From Flavihumibacter rivuli (GTDB lineage: Bacteria; Bacteroidota; Bacteroidia; Chitinophagales; Chitinophagaceae), in NCBI RefSeq assembly GCF_018595685.2, contig NZ_CP092334.1, positions 1,888,001-1,952,000 of the forward strand: a DNA stretch of 64,000 nucleotides, read 5' to 3'. The notes under the pieces are model-generated. The model was not told the DNA's origin. It saw only the letters and a program-made list of their open reading frames with translations, and ran no database searches. Position 1 is the first letter of the stretch. Each line of letters begins with the position of its first letter. This document shows positions 62,758 to 64,000 of the stretch, in pieces. Made by a program: the position numbers and the translations under genes.

Positions 62758-63849
62758 TTATTTAGGGGCATTCTTATACAACCTGTAGGTAACCAGGCCA
62801 AAAATGATGTTGGGAAGCCATGCGGCCAGCAAGGGAGGAAAGCTTCCCTTAGTAGAAAAAACCGTAGAAAATTTATCCATCACAACGAACAGGGCTGCCA
62901 TCACAATCCCAAATGCCAGGTGCAATCCGCTCCCACCCCTGGTTTTACGTGCAGCAACTGCTACCCCCATGATGGTAAGGATGATCACCGACACAGGTGT
63001 GGCAAATCTCCTGTAGATCTCCACTTTATAGGTATTGAGTCCTTCTGTCCCCCTTTGTTCTTCCCTCCTGATGAACCTGATGAGCTCCGGGGTGGACAGT
63101 TTATCCTTCATGTATTCATCCCTTCTCAATTCACTGGGCAACATATTCAACTCCAGGTTCATGAATGGATGCTTGCTCACTGTTTCACTGAGGCCATCAA
63201 TCTTCCGCTCCACTACATTCTCTGCCCGCCATTTCTTTGTTGCGGTATCCCAGCGGATATAATCTGTACGAAGGTTATAGAACACCTGGTTTCCCCTTAC
63301 CTTTTCCAGGAAGAAGCCACTGGCCGCCTTATTGACCGTATCATAATATTTCATCCCGACAAATGTGTTGGAGTCGGCCCTGAAATAAAAATCCCTGCTT
63401 CCGCCCTGGCCGGAATAATAAGAACTGTTACGGTCTATATAGGTAGCCTTGAAAGTGCTGTGGATCTCATTGGCCCTGGGGATCACATAGGTATTACCGA
63501 GCAAAAGTACCACAGCGAGCAGGCCTGCGGCCATCAGGTAAGGCTTCAGCATGCGGTTGTAAGGAATGCCGGCAGCCAAAATAGCTACCGTCTCTGACCT
63601 GCCCGCTAATTTGGAAGTAAAGAAAATGACCGCAATAAACACGATCAGTGGGAAGATCATGGAAATAATGAAGGGCACAAACCCGAAATAATACTTGGTG
63701 ACAATGCCGGTAAAGGACAAGCCCGATTTTACAAAGTCATCCGTCTTTTCACTGGTATCGATCACCACGGCAATGACCGTTATGGTAAGGATAGCGAAAA
63801 GAAAGGTCACCAGGAATCTTTTGAATATGTACCAATCCAGGATCTTCAT
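62758..63849 (-). CDS. LptF/LptG-family lipopolysaccharide export permease
   Basis: Inner-membrane part of the Lpt machine that extracts lipopolysaccharide. The 363-residue protein has the YjgP/YjgQ architecture: two N-terminal helices (about 12-32 and 55-78, the latter followed by the SETVAILAAGIPYNRML coupling helix), a helix at about 100-120, a periplasmic beta-jellyroll (about 125-275) and three C-terminal helices. It starts MKILDWYIFKRFLVTF, close to known LptG/LptF starts. A TACTTTTG box lies just upstream on the minus strand, so it is probably the first gene of its transcript. Confidence 0.93.
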   Translation of the reverse strand: MKILDWYIFKRFLVTFLFAILTITVIAVVIDTSEKTDDFVKSGLSFTGIVTKYYFGFVPFIISMIFPLIVFIAVIFFTSKLAGRSETVAILAAGIPYNRMLKPYLMAAGLLAVVLLLGNTYVIPRANEIHSTFKATYIDRNSSYYSGQGGSRDFYFRADSNTFVGMKYYDTVNKAASGFFLEKVRGNQVFYNLRTDYIRWDTATKKWRAENVVERKIDGLSETVSKHPFMNLELNMLPSELRRDEYMKDKLSTPELIRFIRREEQRGTEGLNTYKVEIYRRFATPVSVIILTIMGVAVAARKTRGGSGLHLAFGIVMAALFVVMDKFSTVFSTKGSFPPLLAAWLPNIIFGLVTYRLYKNAPK

Positions 63850-63874
63850 CAGGCTGTGGGCATTTTGCAGCGGT

Positions 63875-63882
63875 CAAAAGTA
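63875..63882 (-). promoter_or_regulatory. Candidate -7 box of the LptF/LptG gene
   Basis: Read on the minus strand this is TACTTTTG, matching TAnnTTTG, 25 bases before the ATG at 63849. The -33 region is weak (TTTC 17 bases upstream). Confidence 0.5.
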
Positions 63883-64000
63883 GTTGAATTTTGGTTAAGG
63901 AAATGGGAAGAAAAGGCCGACCGCGAGTAACCGAATGGTATTGGCCTAATCAGGGAATTTGGGTAAATTTATTCTATAACCCTTAAAGCCATCCGTTATG
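63883..64000. other. Right-edge intergenic region
   Basis: Between the LptF/LptG promoter and the window edge I see only a TAAATTTA box near 63964 and an ATG in the last three bases. The latter could be the start of a plus-strand gene that continues outside the window; this cannot be tested here. Confidence 0.3.

Noticed and set aside
62746..63597. Open frame of about 283 codons on the plus strand across the LptF/LptG gene
   Set aside because: The minus strand has a full transmembrane and jellyroll architecture; the plus-strand translation is Cys/His-rich noise.

Overview
The window looks like chromosomal DNA from a member of the phylum Bacteroidota, most likely family Chitinophagaceae; the genus cannot be set from sequence alone. 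The reasons are: repeated promoters of the Bacteroidota type (TTTG, about 19 bases, then TAnnTTTG), few purine-rich ribosome binding sites, secreted proteins of Bacteroidota-restricted types (DUF2807, DUF5916, DUF2911, DUF6132 and a probable DUF6728), and an Mla-like MCE transporter next to a YtxH protein. I see no rRNA, CRISPR array, insertion sequence or prophage. Coding density is high and no gene-free stretch exceeds 300 bases.

Layout. 1-9.1 kb: the end of an alpha/beta hydrolase gene, then aspartate kinase, an Ldh-family dehydrogenase and ssb on the minus strand; mnmA and a lipoprotein on plus; an RsmB-type methyltransferase on minus. 7.5-11.8 kb: sucA-odhB, the E1 and E2 of 2-oxoglutarate dehydrogenase; the E2 carries two lipoyl domains. 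12-19 kb: rpsT, an M14 metallopeptidase, a MORN-repeat protein, a DUF2807 lipoprotein, guaA and a binding-protein-like secreted protein. 19-29.7 kb: a dispersed ligase-associated DNA damage response locus: DUF2256 zinc-ribbon protein, MBL exonuclease, ATP-dependent ligase, DEXH helicase, PdeM phosphoesterase and a histone-deacetylase-like amidohydrolase, interrupted by a purine permease, a diheme cytochrome and a membrane protein. 29.7-37.7 kb: DUF5916 outer-membrane protein, XRE-S24 repressor, surE, lpxB and a photolyase.

38.4-43.7 kb: a sulfur module made of a TauE/SafE exporter, DUF6132 protein, porin-like barrel, small YgaP-like membrane protein, amine oxidase, and a CstB-like persulfide dioxygenase-rhodanese fusion. 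A CRP/FNR-type palindrome lies at about -41 of the exporter promoter. 43.8-51 kb: phospholipase-D-type cardiolipin synthase, Na/Pi cotransporter, MlaE-MlaF-MlaD-like lipid transporter, YtxH protein and a DUF457-type hydrolase. 51.1-56.2 kb: a LytS/LytTR system of two tandem kinases, the first with a destroyed ATPase domain, a LytTR regulator, a CPBP-type membrane protease homologue and an S41 protease; two near-identical 9-base direct repeats 21 bases apart lie upstream. 56.3-64 kb: PepSY protein, DUF2911 protein, ferredoxin/NADP reductase, YceI, tRNA-Ala(GGC), OmpA-family protein, a mitochondrial-like citrate synthase and an LptF/LptG permease.

The best candidates for undescribed biology are the kinase/pseudokinase LytTR locus, and the small DUF2256 and HDAC-like partners of the ligase-associated repair genes.
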